Shown one piece after another: positions 9,045-18,027 of a stretch of DNA of 64,000 bases. The position numbers and the translations under genes were made by a program. Below the pieces are notes generated by a model. The model made no database searches, was not told where the DNA came from, and worked only from the letters and a program-made list of their open reading frames with translations. Every line of letters starts with the position of its first letter. Within the stretch, counting starts at the first letter, position 1. Origin of the DNA: Prochlorococcus sp. AG-355-N18 (GTDB lineage Bacteria; Cyanobacteriota; Cyanobacteriia; PCC-6307; Cyanobiaceae); NCBI GenBank assembly GCA_003278535.1, contig QCEG01000006.1, positions 1-64,000 of the forward strand. Direction: 5' to 3'.

Positions 9045-10115
9045 ATGCACAAAGTTTTAGCTATTGAAACAAGTTGTGATGAGACATCTGTCTCAATAGT
9101 TTCTAATATTGGCGATACCTTCAGAATACATTCAAATATAATTGCTTCTCAAATTGAAGATCATTCACAATGGGGAGGAGTTGTGCCTGAACTTGCAGCT
9201 AGAAAGCATTTAGAATCATTACCATTTGTTTTAGATAAGGCTCTAGAAGAATCAAAAATAAAAATTGAGGAAGTAGATTATATTGCATCAACTGTAGCTC
9301 CTGGATTAGTTGGTTGTTTACGAGTTGGCTCTATCACTGCAAGATCACTTTGTATGTTACATTCAAAACCATTTTTGGGAATTCATCACTTGGAGGGGCA
9401 TTTATCTTCAATTCTATTTTCAGAAAACTATCCAAAGAAATCTTTTCTTACATTACTTGTTAGCGGCGGACATACTGAATTGATAAAGGTTGATGAGAGA
9501 AGGGGAATGCAAAGACTTGGGAAAAGTTTTGATGATGCTGCTGGAGAAGCCTTTGATAAAGTTGGCAGACTATTAGGTCTTAGTTATCCGGGAGGACCTG
9601 CAATTGAAAAGGTGGCTAAAAATGGGGACCCAATGAAATTTAATTTACCAAAATGTAGGATTTCTGATAAAAAAGGTGGATTTCTTAAATATGATTTCTC
9701 TTTTAGTGGCCTAAAAACTGCCGTATTAAGATTAGTTGAGAGAATAAATTTGGATGGGAAGACCGTCCCAATTCCTGATATTGCTGCAAGTTTTGAGAGA
9801 GTAGTGGCGGAGGTCTTGGTAGAGAGAACAATAAAATGTGCAAAAGATCATAGCCTGGATAATGTTGTTGTTGTTGGTGGAGTGGCTGCTAACAATACAT
9901 TAAGAAAAATGATGATTAGTGAAGCTAGTAAAAAATCAATTAATGTTCATTTAGCTCCCCTTAATCTTTGTACAGATAATGCGGCAATGATTGGAGCGGC
10001 AGCCTTGTTCAGGATCAAATTTAAGGATCATTTAAGCTCCCTTAAATTAGGTGTAGCAGGAAGACTATCAATTGAACAAGCAAATACCCTATATGAAGAA
10101 AACCCTCCTTTCTAA
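9045..10115 (+). CDS. tsaD: tRNA N6-threonylcarbamoyladenosine transferase TsaD
   Basis: 356 residues of the Kae1/TsaD family. It starts with the ASKHA phosphate-1 motif AIETSCDETSVS. The metal-binding HxxxH motif is present (HHLEGH, near residue 112), followed by SGGHTEL, the insertion with GKSFDDAAGEAFDK, and FSGLKTAV. With TsaB and TsaE it transfers the threonylcarbamoyl group to A37 of ANN-decoding tRNAs. A small hli gene starts 5 bp after its stop and is probably co-transcribed. Confidence 0.97.
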   Translation: MHKVLAIETSCDETSVSIVSNIGDTFRIHSNIIASQIEDHSQWGGVVPELAARKHLESLPFVLDKALEESKIKIEEVDYIASTVAPGLVGCLRVGSITARSLCMLHSKPFLGIHHLEGHLSSILFSENYPKKSFLTLLVSGGHTELIKVDERRGMQRLGKSFDDAAGEAFDKVGRLLGLSYPGGPAIEKVAKNGDPMKFNLPKCRISDKKGGFLKYDFSFSGLKTAVLRLVERINLDGKTVPIPDIAASFERVVAEVLVERTIKCAKDHSLDNVVVVGGVAANNTLRKMMISEASKKSINVHLAPLNLCTDNAAMIGAAALFRIKFKDHLSSLKLGVAGRLSIEQANTLYEENPPF

Positions 10116-10120
10116 CTTCA

Positions 10121-10297
10121 ATGAACAAACAATCTAAAATCGAGATTAAAGAGACAAAAAACTTTGTTGATAAAAAGGAACTGAATTTGTGGAAAAGAGG
10201 TTTTACCCCTCAAGCTGAAATATGGAACGGAAGGATGGCAACTGTTGGAATAGGAATTATTTTTATAATTATTGCTTTAATAAGCCAGTTTTCTTAA
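10121..10297 (+). CDS. hli: High-light-inducible protein (Hli/Scp, single-helix LHC-like)
   Basis: 58 residues from the ATG at 10121 to the TAA at 10295-10297. A polar N-terminus contains KRGFTPQAEIWNGRMAT. The ExxNGR core (AEIWNGRMA) is the chlorophyll-binding motif of the LHC superfamily and is followed by one membrane helix (VGIGIIFIIIALI). Hli proteins bind chlorophyll and carotenoid, protect photosystem II assembly intermediates and quench energy. It starts 5 bp after tsaD. The number suffix of this hli cannot be told from sequence alone. Confidence 0.93.
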   Translation: MNKQSKIEIKETKNFVDKKELNLWKRGFTPQAEIWNGRMATVGIGIIFIIIALISQFS

Positions 10298-10459
10298 TAG
10301 AAATAAAATTAATTTTTTTAAAAGTAGTTTTAATGATTTAATAAAAATTGTTCTTCTTAAGCGGATTAATTAAATTAAAAAGTATTGTATTTATTGGACT
10401 TCAGATAATATTATTGATTTAATCAAAATAATAAATATTTATATTATTTATAATTTTTT

Positions 10460-11665
10460 ATGACGCCTGAAAGGCTTGGATTACTTTGGGGAATAACTGT
10501 ATTTGCAGGTGCTTTTGCTCGATTATTTTCTTTTTTTACAGGATTCCCAAGTGTTGTTATTTTACTGCTTTCTGGATTATTCATAGGCAGATCAGGTTTA
10601 GGACTGGTTGAGCCTTTAGATCTCGGGCAAGGGCTTGAAACTATTGTTGGTCTTTTAGTCTGTTTGGTTTTATTTGAAGGGGGACTAAATTTAAAACTGC
10701 CTGAGGGGAATATAAGAAATACTGTTTTGAAAATTTCATTGGTAAGACTTTTTATTTCATTGTCAGCTGGAATTTTTATTGCTCATTGGCTGGCAGGCCT
10801 CTCTTGGCAAGTTGCGGGAATATATAGTGCCATCGTTCTAGCTACTGGACCAACAGTTGTATCTCCATTAGTAGAACAAATAAAATTAGCTTCACCTCTT
10901 TCGGAAGTTTTGAAAGCTGAAGGGTTGTTGCTTGAACCAATTGGTGCAGTACTAGCATTACTGCTTTTAGAACTGACTTTAGGGGACCTACGTGGGATTA
11001 ACGATGTATTTATAGCATTAATGCAAAGATTAGGGGGAGGAGTCTTAATCGGATTAAGTGCAGGATGGTTACTATCAGAAATTTTAAAAAAAATAAAAAA
11101 TGAAGCCTCATTTGGTATAGAGCTTCAAGTGACCCTGGGATTTATTTTCCTTGTGTATGGAATTTGCGAATATTTTTTACCAGAATCAGGTTTGCCTGCT
11201 TCTGTCGCGGCAGGTTTTATTGTAGGGAAAAGAGAAGTTATAGATAAGGAGAGATTGGATAATCTAATAGGTGAATTAGCTCAATTAGCAATAACTGTTC
11301 TTTTCCCTCTTTTAGCCGCTGACGTTTCTTGGGGTGAATTAAGTCCACTTGGCTGGGGAGGGGTTGTTTGCGTATTTATGTTGATGGTAATTGTTCGCCC
11401 TATCTCTATCTGGATAGCAACAACGGGAAGAGAACTGAACTTAAAAGAAAAAATATTTTTAGCCTGGTTAGCCCCAAGAGGTATTGTTACTGCAGCGGTA
11501 GCTTCTCTTTTTTCTATAAGATTAGAGCAGGCTGGAATCCTTGGGGCTGGCCGTCTTCAAGGTTTAGTTTTTCTCACTATATTGATGACAGTAGGAATCC
11601 AAGGGCTTTCAGCTAAACCTTTGGCAAATAGACTTGAATTAGGCCAAAAAAATAATTTAGATTGA
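10460..11665 (+). CDS. Cation/proton antiporter, CPA1 type
   Basis: 401 residues, almost all hydrophobic, with about 11-12 transmembrane helices. The segment LATGPTVVSPLVEQIK resembles the conserved helix around the transport site of CPA1 antiporters. The early LVLFEGGLNLKLPE block is also typical of NhaP/CPA1 proteins. There is no C-terminal RCK/TrkA domain. The likely role is Na+/H+ (or K+/H+) exchange in the plasma membrane, which suits a marine cell. The 162 bp upstream hold no gene. The 3' end overlaps the convergent gltX end by 9 bp. Ion specificity cannot be read from the sequence. Confidence 0.85.
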   Translation: MTPERLGLLWGITVFAGAFARLFSFFTGFPSVVILLLSGLFIGRSGLGLVEPLDLGQGLETIVGLLVCLVLFEGGLNLKLPEGNIRNTVLKISLVRLFISLSAGIFIAHWLAGLSWQVAGIYSAIVLATGPTVVSPLVEQIKLASPLSEVLKAEGLLLEPIGAVLALLLLELTLGDLRGINDVFIALMQRLGGGVLIGLSAGWLLSEILKKIKNEASFGIELQVTLGFIFLVYGICEYFLPESGLPASVAAGFIVGKREVIDKERLDNLIGELAQLAITVLFPLLAADVSWGELSPLGWGGVVCVFMLMVIVRPISIWIATTGRELNLKEKIFLAWLAPRGIVTAAVASLFSIRLEQAGILGAGRLQGLVFLTILMTVGIQGLSAKPLANRLELGQKNNLD

Positions 11666-13096
11666 TTTGAGACATCTTTCAATACGAGATCTGTCTGTTT
11701 TACTCTCTGAGAAAAGCTCCCAACTTTGAATTAAATCTGGTCCACTTAGAGATCCAAAAAAGGCTACTCTTAATGATTTCATTAATATCCCTTTTTTAAT
11801 ATTATGCATTTTTGAGATTTCGTTGATTATTTCTTTAGCTTTCTCTTTATTTATTTTTATAGTATTTTGTTCAATTAAATAATTAAATATTAGTTTTAGA
11901 GATAATTTGCTATCCTTTTTTTCCAGAAAATCTTGACCTTCTTTTTGAATAGTAGGTATTGAGAAAAATGGTTTTGATTGTTCTATTGAATCTTTTAAAA
12001 GAGACATAGAGTCTCTTAGCAAAATTGCTAATTTGCTTGCCCATTCTTGAGATGGCGGCACCCAACCATTATTATCCCAATATTTCATCATGATCTCACT
12101 TAACTTTTTTAATTCCATATTTTTTATATATTGAGAATTAATCCAGTTAAGTTTTTCCCAACTGAATTTGGCCCCAGCTTTATTTATATCTGATATCTCA
12201 AAAATTTCGGATATCTCTTCAAGTGTAAGTATTTCTCTGTCGGCAGATTTTGGAGACCAACCTAAAAAAGCCATATAGTTCGATAAAGCCTCAGGTAAAT
12301 ATCCCATATCTCTAAATTCGTCTATTGAAGTGACGCAATCTCTTTTAGATAATTTTTTCCCTTTACTATTTAGTATTAAGGGTGTATGCGAGAAAGTTGG
12401 CAAATTAAAATTTAATGCTTTATAAATTAATATTTGTTTTGCAGTGTTCGAGATATGGTCTTCACCCCTTACAACATGAGTAATATTCATGAAATTATCA
12501 TCAACTACAACTGCAAGATTATACAAAGGATTTCCAATCTCATATCCCTTTGCCCTTCTTGACAAAACTAAATCACCACCCAAATCCTTCCCTTGCCATT
12601 TGATTTCACCTCTTATCTGATCTAACCATTTAATTTCAATTTTTTCATCAATCTTAAACCTTATTACTGAAGTCCTCCCTTGGGATATGAATTTTTCTAT
12701 TTCTTCTTTTGAAAGACTTCTGTGTCTATTATCATGCTTTGGGGGTAATCCTTTCTTTTTTTGTTTTTCTCTTAATTCAGAAATTTCATCTTCTGTTGTA
12801 AAGCACCTATATGCAGCTCCACATTCCAATAGCTTTTTGATGTAACTTTTATGAATAGAAATTCGATCACTTTGCTTTATAGGTTCCTCATCCCATTTAA
12901 GTCCAAGCCATTTCAATCCCTCTAATATATTTTTTGTATATTCAGATTTAGATCGAAGAAAATCTGTATCTTCTATTCTGATAAGAAATTTTCCGCCAAT
13001 TTTTTGTGCATACAACCAGTTGAATAATGCTGTTCGCGCCGTCCCAATATGAAACAAACCCGTTGGACTCGGCGCTAGTCTTAAACGTTTTTCCAA
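11657..13096 (-). CDS. gltX: Glutamyl-tRNA synthetase
   Basis: About 479 residues from a TTG at 13094-13096 (encoded [18 protein letters not shown]). The open frame runs further upstream to a TTG at 13141, but that would enter the tRNA-Asp gene, so the shorter start is preferred. Class I signatures are present: HIGTA near residue 15 and KKLSKRD (KMSKS-type) near residue 250. The enzyme charges tRNA-Glu. In cyanobacteria Glu-tRNA also feeds tetrapyrrole synthesis through HemA and HemL (hemL is at about 20 kb). In many cyanobacteria this enzyme also mischarges tRNA-Gln for the amidotransferase route. It follows tRNA-Asp by 18 bp on the same strand. Confidence 0.95.
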   Translation of the reverse strand: MEKRLRLAPSPTGLFHIGTARTALFNWLYAQKIGGKFLIRIEDTDFLRSKSEYTKNILEGLKWLGLKWDEEPIKQSDRISIHKSYIKKLLECGAAYRCFTTEDEISELREKQKKKGLPPKHDNRHRSLSKEEIEKFISQGRTSVIRFKIDEKIEIKWLDQIRGEIKWQGKDLGGDLVLSRRAKGYEIGNPLYNLAVVVDDNFMNITHVVRGEDHISNTAKQILIYKALNFNLPTFSHTPLILNSKGKKLSKRDCVTSIDEFRDMGYLPEALSNYMAFLGWSPKSADREILTLEEISEIFEISDINKAGAKFSWEKLNWINSQYIKNMELKKLSEIMMKYWDNNGWVPPSQEWASKLAILLRDSMSLLKDSIEQSKPFFSIPTIQKEGQDFLEKKDSKLSLKLIFNYLIEQNTIKINKEKAKEIINEISKMHNIKKGILMKSLRVAFFGSLSGPDLIQSWELFSESKTDRSRIERCLKSI

Positions 13097-13114
13097 ATTT
13101 TTTTTAGAAAAAAA

Positions 13115-13188
13115 CGGGACCGACGGGATTCGAACCCGCAACTTCCGCCGTGACAGGGCGGTGCTCTAACCAGTTGAACTACGGTCCC
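13115..13188 (-). tRNA. trnD: tRNA-Asp (GTC)
   Basis: 74 nt. Reading the minus strand: acceptor GGGACCG pairs with CGGTCCC, discriminator G, D-arm GTTC/GAGC, anticodon stem CCGCC/GGCGG around loop CTGTCAC with anticodon GTC, and T-arm GCGGG-TTCGAAT-CCCGT. No CCA is encoded. It lies just upstream of gltX in the same direction. Confidence 0.97.
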
Positions 13189-13337
13189 AAGGTTTTGTTC
13201 TAAATTTACTTAGAACTTCATTCTTAAAATTATCAGATCATAATACTTAATTAATGGTGTTGTAATAAAAAAAATTTATTATTTTGAGGATTTAAAGAAA
13301 TAGTTAGTTTTACAGCTGGTTTAGTGTAAAAAACTAT

Positions 13338-13532
13338 TTATTTTTGAGGTCTAAAACCAGCAGGTTCTATCAATCTAACTTGATTGCCTCTAGCAGTAAA
13401 TTCTCTACCTTGGTCACTTTGTACTACAACTCTCCCACCAGACTTAACTCTGATGACTCTTGCACGAACCCATCCTAAAGCTGCTGATTCTAGGACTTTG
13501 ACTACGTCCCCAGGTTGAAGATCTAACTCCAT
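13338..13532 (-). CDS. Small SH3/KOW-like basic protein, unknown function
   Basis: 64 residues: MELDLQPGDVVKVLESAALG then WVRARVIRVKSGGRVVVQ and a short tail ending AGFRPQK. The alternating hydrophobic beta pattern with PGD and GG turns looks like a single SH3-like barrel (Tudor/KOW style), often found in RNA- or protein-binding proteins. I do not recognise a named family. It sits between tRNA-Trp and tRNA-Asp, all on the minus strand, downstream of rplS; this suggests, but does not prove, a translation-related role. Its composition (Val, Gly, Arg rich) is less Lys/Ile-heavy than most neighbours, consistent with strong purifying selection. Confidence 0.75.
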   Translation of the reverse strand: MELDLQPGDVVKVLESAALGWVRARVIRVKSGGRVVVQSDQGREFTARGNQVRLIEPAGFRPQK

Positions 13533-13567
13533 CTAATGAAAAAATAATTTACATAATGTTGATCAAA

Positions 13568-13640
13568 CGCGTCGTGGAGGACTTGAACCCCCGACATCAG
13601 GTTTTGGAGACCTGCGTTCTACCAACTGAACTAACGACGC
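13568..13640 (-). tRNA. trnW: tRNA-Trp (CCA)
   Basis: 73 nt. On the minus strand, acceptor GCGTCGT pairs with ACGACGC, discriminator G. The anticodon loop CTCCAAA is closed by CAGGT/ACCTG with anticodon CCA. The T-loop is GTTCAAG-type between CGGGG and CCTCC. No encoded CCA tail. It lies between rplS and the 64-residue protein. Confidence 0.96.
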
Positions 13641-13693
13641 ATTTAAATAATTATAAGCGCCTTTGTGACCAATAAGTTGATTACTTTACAACT

Positions 13694-14164
13694 TTATCGA
13701 TCAAAGCGTTGTTTTACGCGAGTAGCTTTTCCTACTCTATCCCTCAGATAGAATAACTTAGCTCTTCTTACTTTACCTCTACGTTCAACCTTTAGGGAGG
13801 CAACCTGTGGACTATGTAGCATAAATACTCTTTCAACACCTATACCCTGAAAAATTCTTCTAACTGTAATAGTCTGGTTAATACCTCCATGCCTTTTCGC
13901 TATGACTACACCTTCATAAGGTTGGACTCTTTCTTTATTGCCTTCTGTAATTTTTACTCCAACTTTAACAGTGTCCCCGACGTAAATTTCAGGTAATTCT
14001 TTTTTTAGTTGTTCACTCTCAAATTCCTTAATAAGATTAGATGCGTTTAAAGTCTGAGTAGTTTCAGAAACCATGTTTTTTTCTTTTTGTTCAACTGCCA
14101 CATCAACTGATGCGTCAGCTTTAGTATCGGTTTCTAAATTCTTCTCTTGTTTTTCATTGGCCAT
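13694..14164 (-). CDS. rplS: 50S ribosomal protein L19
   Basis: 156 residues. The C-terminal ~115 residues are standard L19 ([35 protein letters not shown], then [15 protein letters not shown]). The first ~40 residues form an extra, polar, Lys/Glu/Thr-rich extension not present in E. coli L19; similar extensions occur in marine picocyanobacteria. L19 lies at the 30S-50S interface. It is on the minus strand, downstream of the PepSY-like gene (31-bp gap) and upstream of tRNA-Trp. Confidence 0.97.
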   Translation of the reverse strand: MANEKQEKNLETDTKADASVDVAVEQKEKNMVSETTQTLNASNLIKEFESEQLKKELPEIYVGDTVKVGVKITEGNKERVQPYEGVVIAKRHGGINQTITVRRIFQGIGVERVFMLHSPQVASLKVERRGKVRRAKLFYLRDRVGKATRVKQRFDR

Positions 14165-14196
14165 TTTAGTCTTTTTTGTCCTACAAGTTTTATATC

Positions 14197-14505
14197 TTAA
14201 CCTTTTGACTCGCCTTTAGTAACCTTTTTGGTAAATGAAATTGTTTTTGAAAACATTTGGAATCCCGTTATGAGCATCCATAAAACTCCAAGGGAATTCA
14301 ATATTACGTATATGAGCTCTCCATTATCACCAAGCCATTCCCCCTCATGGAGAGACATTAACCAATGAACTTGTTCTCTAGAATAACCTAATAAATCTTT
14401 TGAAACCCTATAAAGAAGACCGGTAATTGAAGATATAAATAATGGAAGAAAAACCCAAGGTGCCAAAGCCTTATGAAATTGCCTAGAATTAAATAAAATT
14501 TTCAT
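14197..14505 (-). CDS. PepSY-associated transmembrane-type small protein
   Basis: 102 residues with two hydrophobic segments (about residues 14-32 and 64-84). [24 protein letters not shown] resembles the first helix of PepSY-associated TM proteins, where a conserved His near the membrane start is typical, and LHEGEWLG fits the short loop of the family. Function is not known; relatives often occur with iron or flavin reductase systems. It ends 31 bp upstream of rplS on the same strand and could lead that transcript. A short dyad lies upstream, between it and map. Confidence 0.6.
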   Translation of the reverse strand: MKILFNSRQFHKALAPWVFLPLFISSITGLLYRVSKDLLGYSREQVHWLMSLHEGEWLGDNGELIYVILNSLGVLWMLITGFQMFSKTISFTKKVTKGESKG

Positions 14506-14539
14506 TTTTGCTTCTTACCCATTGTTATTGATAGATTTG

Positions 14540-14566
14540 AAATAGCCAATACCATAATGGCTATTT
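14540..14566. repeat. 9-bp perfect dyad in a divergent intergenic region
   Basis: aaatagcca / tggctattt with a 9-base loop lies in the 95-bp gap between the divergent PepSY-like gene (start 14505) and map (start 14601). Its position near both starts fits an operator or a leader hairpin rather than a terminator, as no gene ends here. No regulator can be named. Confidence 0.4.
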
Positions 14567-14600
14567 TGAAGATATTTACTTAATACTATTATTTATTCTA

Positions 14601-15440
14601 ATGAGACATTTTGCAGATCTTTTGTTAAATAAAAATAATTCCAAGGCTAATGATCAAGTTCCTTTTATTCAGAGGAGAAGAGGAATTGAAATAAAGTCTT
14701 CACGTGAAATAAATTTGATGAAAAAATCTAGCAGGATTGTAGCAACTGTTTTGAGGGAAATTAATGACTTGATTAAACCTGGTATGAGTACAAAAGATTT
14801 AGATGATTACGCAGAAAAGAGGATAAAAAGTTTTGGAGCAGTTCCAAGTTTTAAGGGCTACCATGGATTTCCTTCTAGTATTTGTTCCAGCATCAATAAT
14901 GAGGTTGTTCATGGAATACCAAATAAAAATAAAATAATTAAAAATGGTGACTTAGTTAAAATTGATACAGGAGCATATTTAGACGGTTTTCATGGGGATA
15001 GTTGTATATCAATTTGTGTTGGAGAAGTTAGTCCTAAGGCTCAAATTCTTAGCGATGTAGCTCATAAGGCATTGTATGCGGGCCTTTCGAAAATCAAAGC
15101 AGGGAACACACTTCTTGATGTGGCTGGGGAAATCGAAGATATTGTTTTAAAAAATGGCTTCAGTGTTGTGGAAGACTATACAGGGCATGGAGTTGGAAGA
15201 AATCTTCATGAAGAACCATCGGTATTTAATTTTCGTACTAAAGAGTTACCCAACGTCGTCCTTCGTGAGGGAATGACATTAGCTGTGGAACCTATTGTTA
15301 ATGAAGGGACTAAATTTTGTAAAACATTAAATGATAGATGGACCGTAATTACAAAAGATGGAAAATTATCGGCCCAATGGGAGCATACAATAGTTGTTTT
15401 GAAAGATGGGATTGAAATATTGACAGATAGAGATTTCTAG
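14601..15440 (+). CDS. map: Methionine aminopeptidase, type I
   Basis: 279 residues. The five metal ligands of the pita-bread fold can be placed: two Asp in [15 protein letters not shown], His in [12 protein letters not shown], Glu in VEPIVNEG and Glu in QWEHTIVV. It removes the initiator Met from nascent proteins whose second residue is small. About 30 residues precede the core (through [14 protein letters not shown]), longer than E. coli Map but common in cyanobacteria. The ATG at 14601 is used. It is convergent with the dehydrogenase, with only 3 bp between stops. Confidence 0.95.
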   Translation: MRHFADLLLNKNNSKANDQVPFIQRRRGIEIKSSREINLMKKSSRIVATVLREINDLIKPGMSTKDLDDYAEKRIKSFGAVPSFKGYHGFPSSICSSINNEVVHGIPNKNKIIKNGDLVKIDTGAYLDGFHGDSCISICVGEVSPKAQILSDVAHKALYAGLSKIKAGNTLLDVAGEIEDIVLKNGFSVVEDYTGHGVGRNLHEEPSVFNFRTKELPNVVLREGMTLAVEPIVNEGTKFCKTLNDRWTVITKDGKLSAQWEHTIVVLKDGIEILTDRDF

Positions 15441-15443
15441 ATT

Positions 15444-16163
15444 CTAAGATTTGTACTTATAGATAACCCTGCAATACAAAAAATTAAAAAATTCTTTCAA
15501 TGGGAAAAGTAGGTAACTTAAGGGGTTTGGACTAATTATTATTAAATAATTTTTTGAATTGGCTAAGTCATAAATTTTTTTTGAAACAAATTTAGGACTC
15601 ATTATTCCAATAGGATTTAGTTTTGATTTAAAAGGTCCCAAGATGATTTTTTTAATTATGAATTTTTTCTTTGTATTGCTGTCCAAAAGATTTTTTTTGA
15701 AAGAAACTAATTGACCAATGAGGGATTTGCTAATCTCATATGACGGATTTAGGGCTGGTAATATTTCTGCTTCAGATGTGTTTATCCAAATCTCTTTTTT
15801 TATTGGTGAATCATTGGTTAGAGCAACATCTTCAAATAAATTTAAAAATTTGAATTTGCTTAATGCATTTATTTCTATCGATTTTTCATAATTGGAGTTT
15901 TCTCTACTCAAATCATAGATGCCATGGTTCAAAATTAAAATATCTATCTTTTCTAATTGTTTTTTTAATGACGACTCCTTCCCACATTCCCATTTAATCC
16001 ATTGATTCGGAGATTCAAGATTTATTTCATAATTATTTTTACTATGAGTAAATCCAATCACTTTATATCCTTTTTTACGAAACAACTTTGTTAACTCTTT
16101 CCCTAGAGCACCTGAGGCTCCAGTAATTCCTACAGTTTTTTCGTAATTGATTGAATTTATCAT
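15444..16163 (-). CDS. Short-chain dehydrogenase/reductase family protein
   Basis: About 239 residues from the ATG at 16161-16163 (MINSINYEKTVGITGASG). The open frame continues to a TTG at 16211, but the extra 16 residues look non-homologous. The Rossmann Gly motif is GASGALG, with NHG in place of the usual NNAG, and a YxxxK catalytic pair (PSYEISK) with a preceding Ser in WINTSEAE. Substrate unknown; it is a divergent SDR, so activity is inferred only. A hydrophobic C-terminal patch (YLLFPLKEFFNFLY) suggests membrane contact. The 153-bp gap to the divergent BioD/DRTGG gene should carry promoters. Confidence 0.75.
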   Translation of the reverse strand: MINSINYEKTVGITGASGALGKELTKLFRKKGYKVIGFTHSKNNYEINLESPNQWIKWECGKESSLKKQLEKIDILILNHGIYDLSRENSNYEKSIEINALSKFKFLNLFEDVALTNDSPIKKEIWINTSEAEILPALNPSYEISKSLIGQLVSFKKNLLDSNTKKKFIIKKIILGPFKSKLNPIGIMSPKFVSKKIYDLANSKNYLIIISPNPLSYLLFPLKEFFNFLYCRVIYKYKS

Positions 16164-16316
16164 TTTGCTTGATTTTGATGAGATACCAAAGAATAAAAAT
16201 AAATTTACCAAAAAACAATTATTTATTTTTTATTTGATTAAAACTCATCAATAAATATTTGTTTAGTGCTGAAAAAAATATTATCTTGAACCTATGAATA
16301 AAAAAATTTTCTAATT

Positions 16317-17426
16317 ATGAGCGATATATTATTAATTGGTTCATGTGAGCCATTTAGTGGTAAGTCTGCAATGGTTCTTGGGATAGCAAAAAGACTTTTA
16401 CAGGAGAAAAAGAAAGTACGCATAGGGAAACCGCTAGCAACATGTATTGAACTTACTAATCTTCCTTCAATGTCTTATGAAGGATTAATAGATGATGATG
16501 TTAAGTTTATTGGATCTACATTAAATATCGAAGAGGAGAATTTAATTTCTTCAGTAGGATTACTGGATAATATATCAGCTGAAAAAAGGATCTTTAATAA
16601 AGACTTACTCCCAGGAAAAGGGTTTGATCAAATTGAAGGTTTAATTAATGATGATTTTGAGGGTCTAAATATTTTAGAGGCAGCTGGAAGTCTTCATGAA
16701 GGTATGATTTATGGCTTAAGTCTCCCACAACTAGCTAAGGATTTAGATGCTGAAGTTTTAATTGTTAATTTATGGGAAGATTGTAAAAGCGTGGATGCAT
16801 TACTTGATGCGAAAAAACAATTAGGTGAGAGATTGACTGGAGTTGTATTGAACGGAGTTTTGCCGCAAGAAGTCGAAAAAGTTAAAAATGAAATAATACC
16901 TTCTCTTAAAGATCTTGATATTGAAGTGTTTGGTGTGATGCCTAAATCACCTCTTCTCAGAAGTGTCTCCGTCGGCGAGCTTGTAAGAAGACTAGATGCT
17001 AAGGTTATTTGTTGTCCTGAAAAAGATCAATTACTTGTTGAAACATTAAGTATTGGTGCAATGGGAGTAAATTCTGCAATGGAATTTTTCAGAAGAAGAC
17101 GAAATATGGCTGTAGTTACTGGTGCTGATAGAACTGATATCCAACTTGCTGCTTTGGAGGCTTCGACTCAATGTCTAATTTTAACTGGTTTAGGAGATCC
17201 TTTGTCACAATTGATTCATAGAGCGGAGGAATTAGAGGTGCCAATTTTAAAAGTGGAATTAGATACTCTTAACTCCGTGGAAATTATCGAACAAGCTTTT
17301 GGTCATGTCAGAATACATGAATCAATTAAAGCTTCTTATGCTATTCAATTAGTTCAAGAGCATGTAAATCTAAAAAGAATTCTCGAAAAGATAGATTTTC
17401 CCTGCAATTTTTCAGATAAATGCTAA
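16317..17426 (+). CDS. BioD-like / DRTGG domain protein (phosphotransacetylase N-terminal module)
   Basis: 369 residues. The N-terminal ~200 residues are an AAA_26 (dethiobiotin synthetase-like) P-loop domain with GSCEPFSGKSAMV as nucleotide-binding loop. Residues about 210-320 look like a DRTGG domain (PKSPLLRSVSVGELVRRL, then VVTGADRTDIQLAAL). This is the COG0857 architecture that forms the N-terminal half of long phosphate acetyltransferases, but no catalytic PTA domain is present, so it may be a nucleotide/metabolite sensor. It is followed 25 bp later by a SMF-like gene on the same strand, a probable two-gene unit. Confidence 0.78.
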   Translation: MSDILLIGSCEPFSGKSAMVLGIAKRLLQEKKKVRIGKPLATCIELTNLPSMSYEGLIDDDVKFIGSTLNIEEENLISSVGLLDNISAEKRIFNKDLLPGKGFDQIEGLINDDFEGLNILEAAGSLHEGMIYGLSLPQLAKDLDAEVLIVNLWEDCKSVDALLDAKKQLGERLTGVVLNGVLPQEVEKVKNEIIPSLKDLDIEVFGVMPKSPLLRSVSVGELVRRLDAKVICCPEKDQLLVETLSIGAMGVNSAMEFFRRRRNMAVVTGADRTDIQLAALEASTQCLILTGLGDPLSQLIHRAEELEVPILKVELDTLNSVEIIEQAFGHVRIHESIKASYAIQLVQEHVNLKRILEKIDFPCNFSDKC

Positions 17427-17451
17427 TTTCAAATATAGGAACTTTATTATT

Positions 17452-17964
17452 TTGAGTCGCTCTTTAGACCTGCCAGCAACTGAAGGTGTTGATGCCTTAG
17501 CTCAAGAACTTGCAAAACTCCAAGATAATGGGAAAAGGAGAATTGCTTTTTTGGGTAGTAGACATGTACCAGTTGTCGATATCCACTTAATTGAGTTGAT
17601 AGCAAGATCTTTAGCAGAGGAAGGACATAATATCCTTACTTCCGGATCTCAAGGTGTCAATGCAGCTGTTATTCGAGCTGTTTTAGATATTAATCCATCA
17701 TTATTAACTGTCTTGTTACCTCAAAGTCTTGATAGACAAATACCCGAAATAAAGGATCAACTAGAAAGGGTTATGCATTTGGTTGAAAAAAGTGAAAATG
17801 ATGAATTACCTTTGCCACTTGCAAGCAGTCTTTGTAATCAAGAAATTATTACTAGGTGCGATCAATTAATATGCTTTGCTTTTCACGATAGTGAAACTTT
17901 GCTAAATAGTTGTAGGTGCGCTGAAGAAATGGGGAAAGTGGTTAGTTTGTTATTTTTCGATTAA
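17452..17964 (+). CDS. DprA/SMF-like Rossmann-fold protein
   Basis: 170 residues from a TTG at 17452. The core has the SMF/LOG nucleotide-binding pattern: RRIAFLGSRHVP, then LAEEGHNILTSGSQGVNAAV, where GS/SG loops correspond to the ligand site. DprA itself is longer (about 300 residues) with N-terminal SAM and C-terminal winged-helix domains, both absent here. Recombination mediator activity is therefore doubtful; a small-ligand role related to the upstream BioD/DRTGG protein is equally possible. It begins 25 bp after that gene. Confidence 0.65.
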   Translation: MSRSLDLPATEGVDALAQELAKLQDNGKRRIAFLGSRHVPVVDIHLIELIARSLAEEGHNILTSGSQGVNAAVIRAVLDINPSLLTVLLPQSLDRQIPEIKDQLERVMHLVEKSENDELPLPLASSLCNQEIITRCDQLICFAFHDSETLLNSCRCAEEMGKVVSLLFFD

Positions 17965-18027
17965 ATTAGAAAAATGCCTATTTTTTAATGATTTATGCTA
18001 ATAATATTTAGCGCTTAATATTTTACT

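Noticed and set aside
10298..10459. Small gene between hli and the antiporter
   Set aside because: All frames are short and dominated by Ile/Asn/Lys AT-rich codons without ribosome-binding sites; it reads as spacer.
13097..13141. Longer gltX start at the TTG 13141
   Set aside because: It would place the coding sequence inside the tRNA-Asp gene, and the added residues ([13 protein letters not shown]) are translated tRNA, not family sequence.
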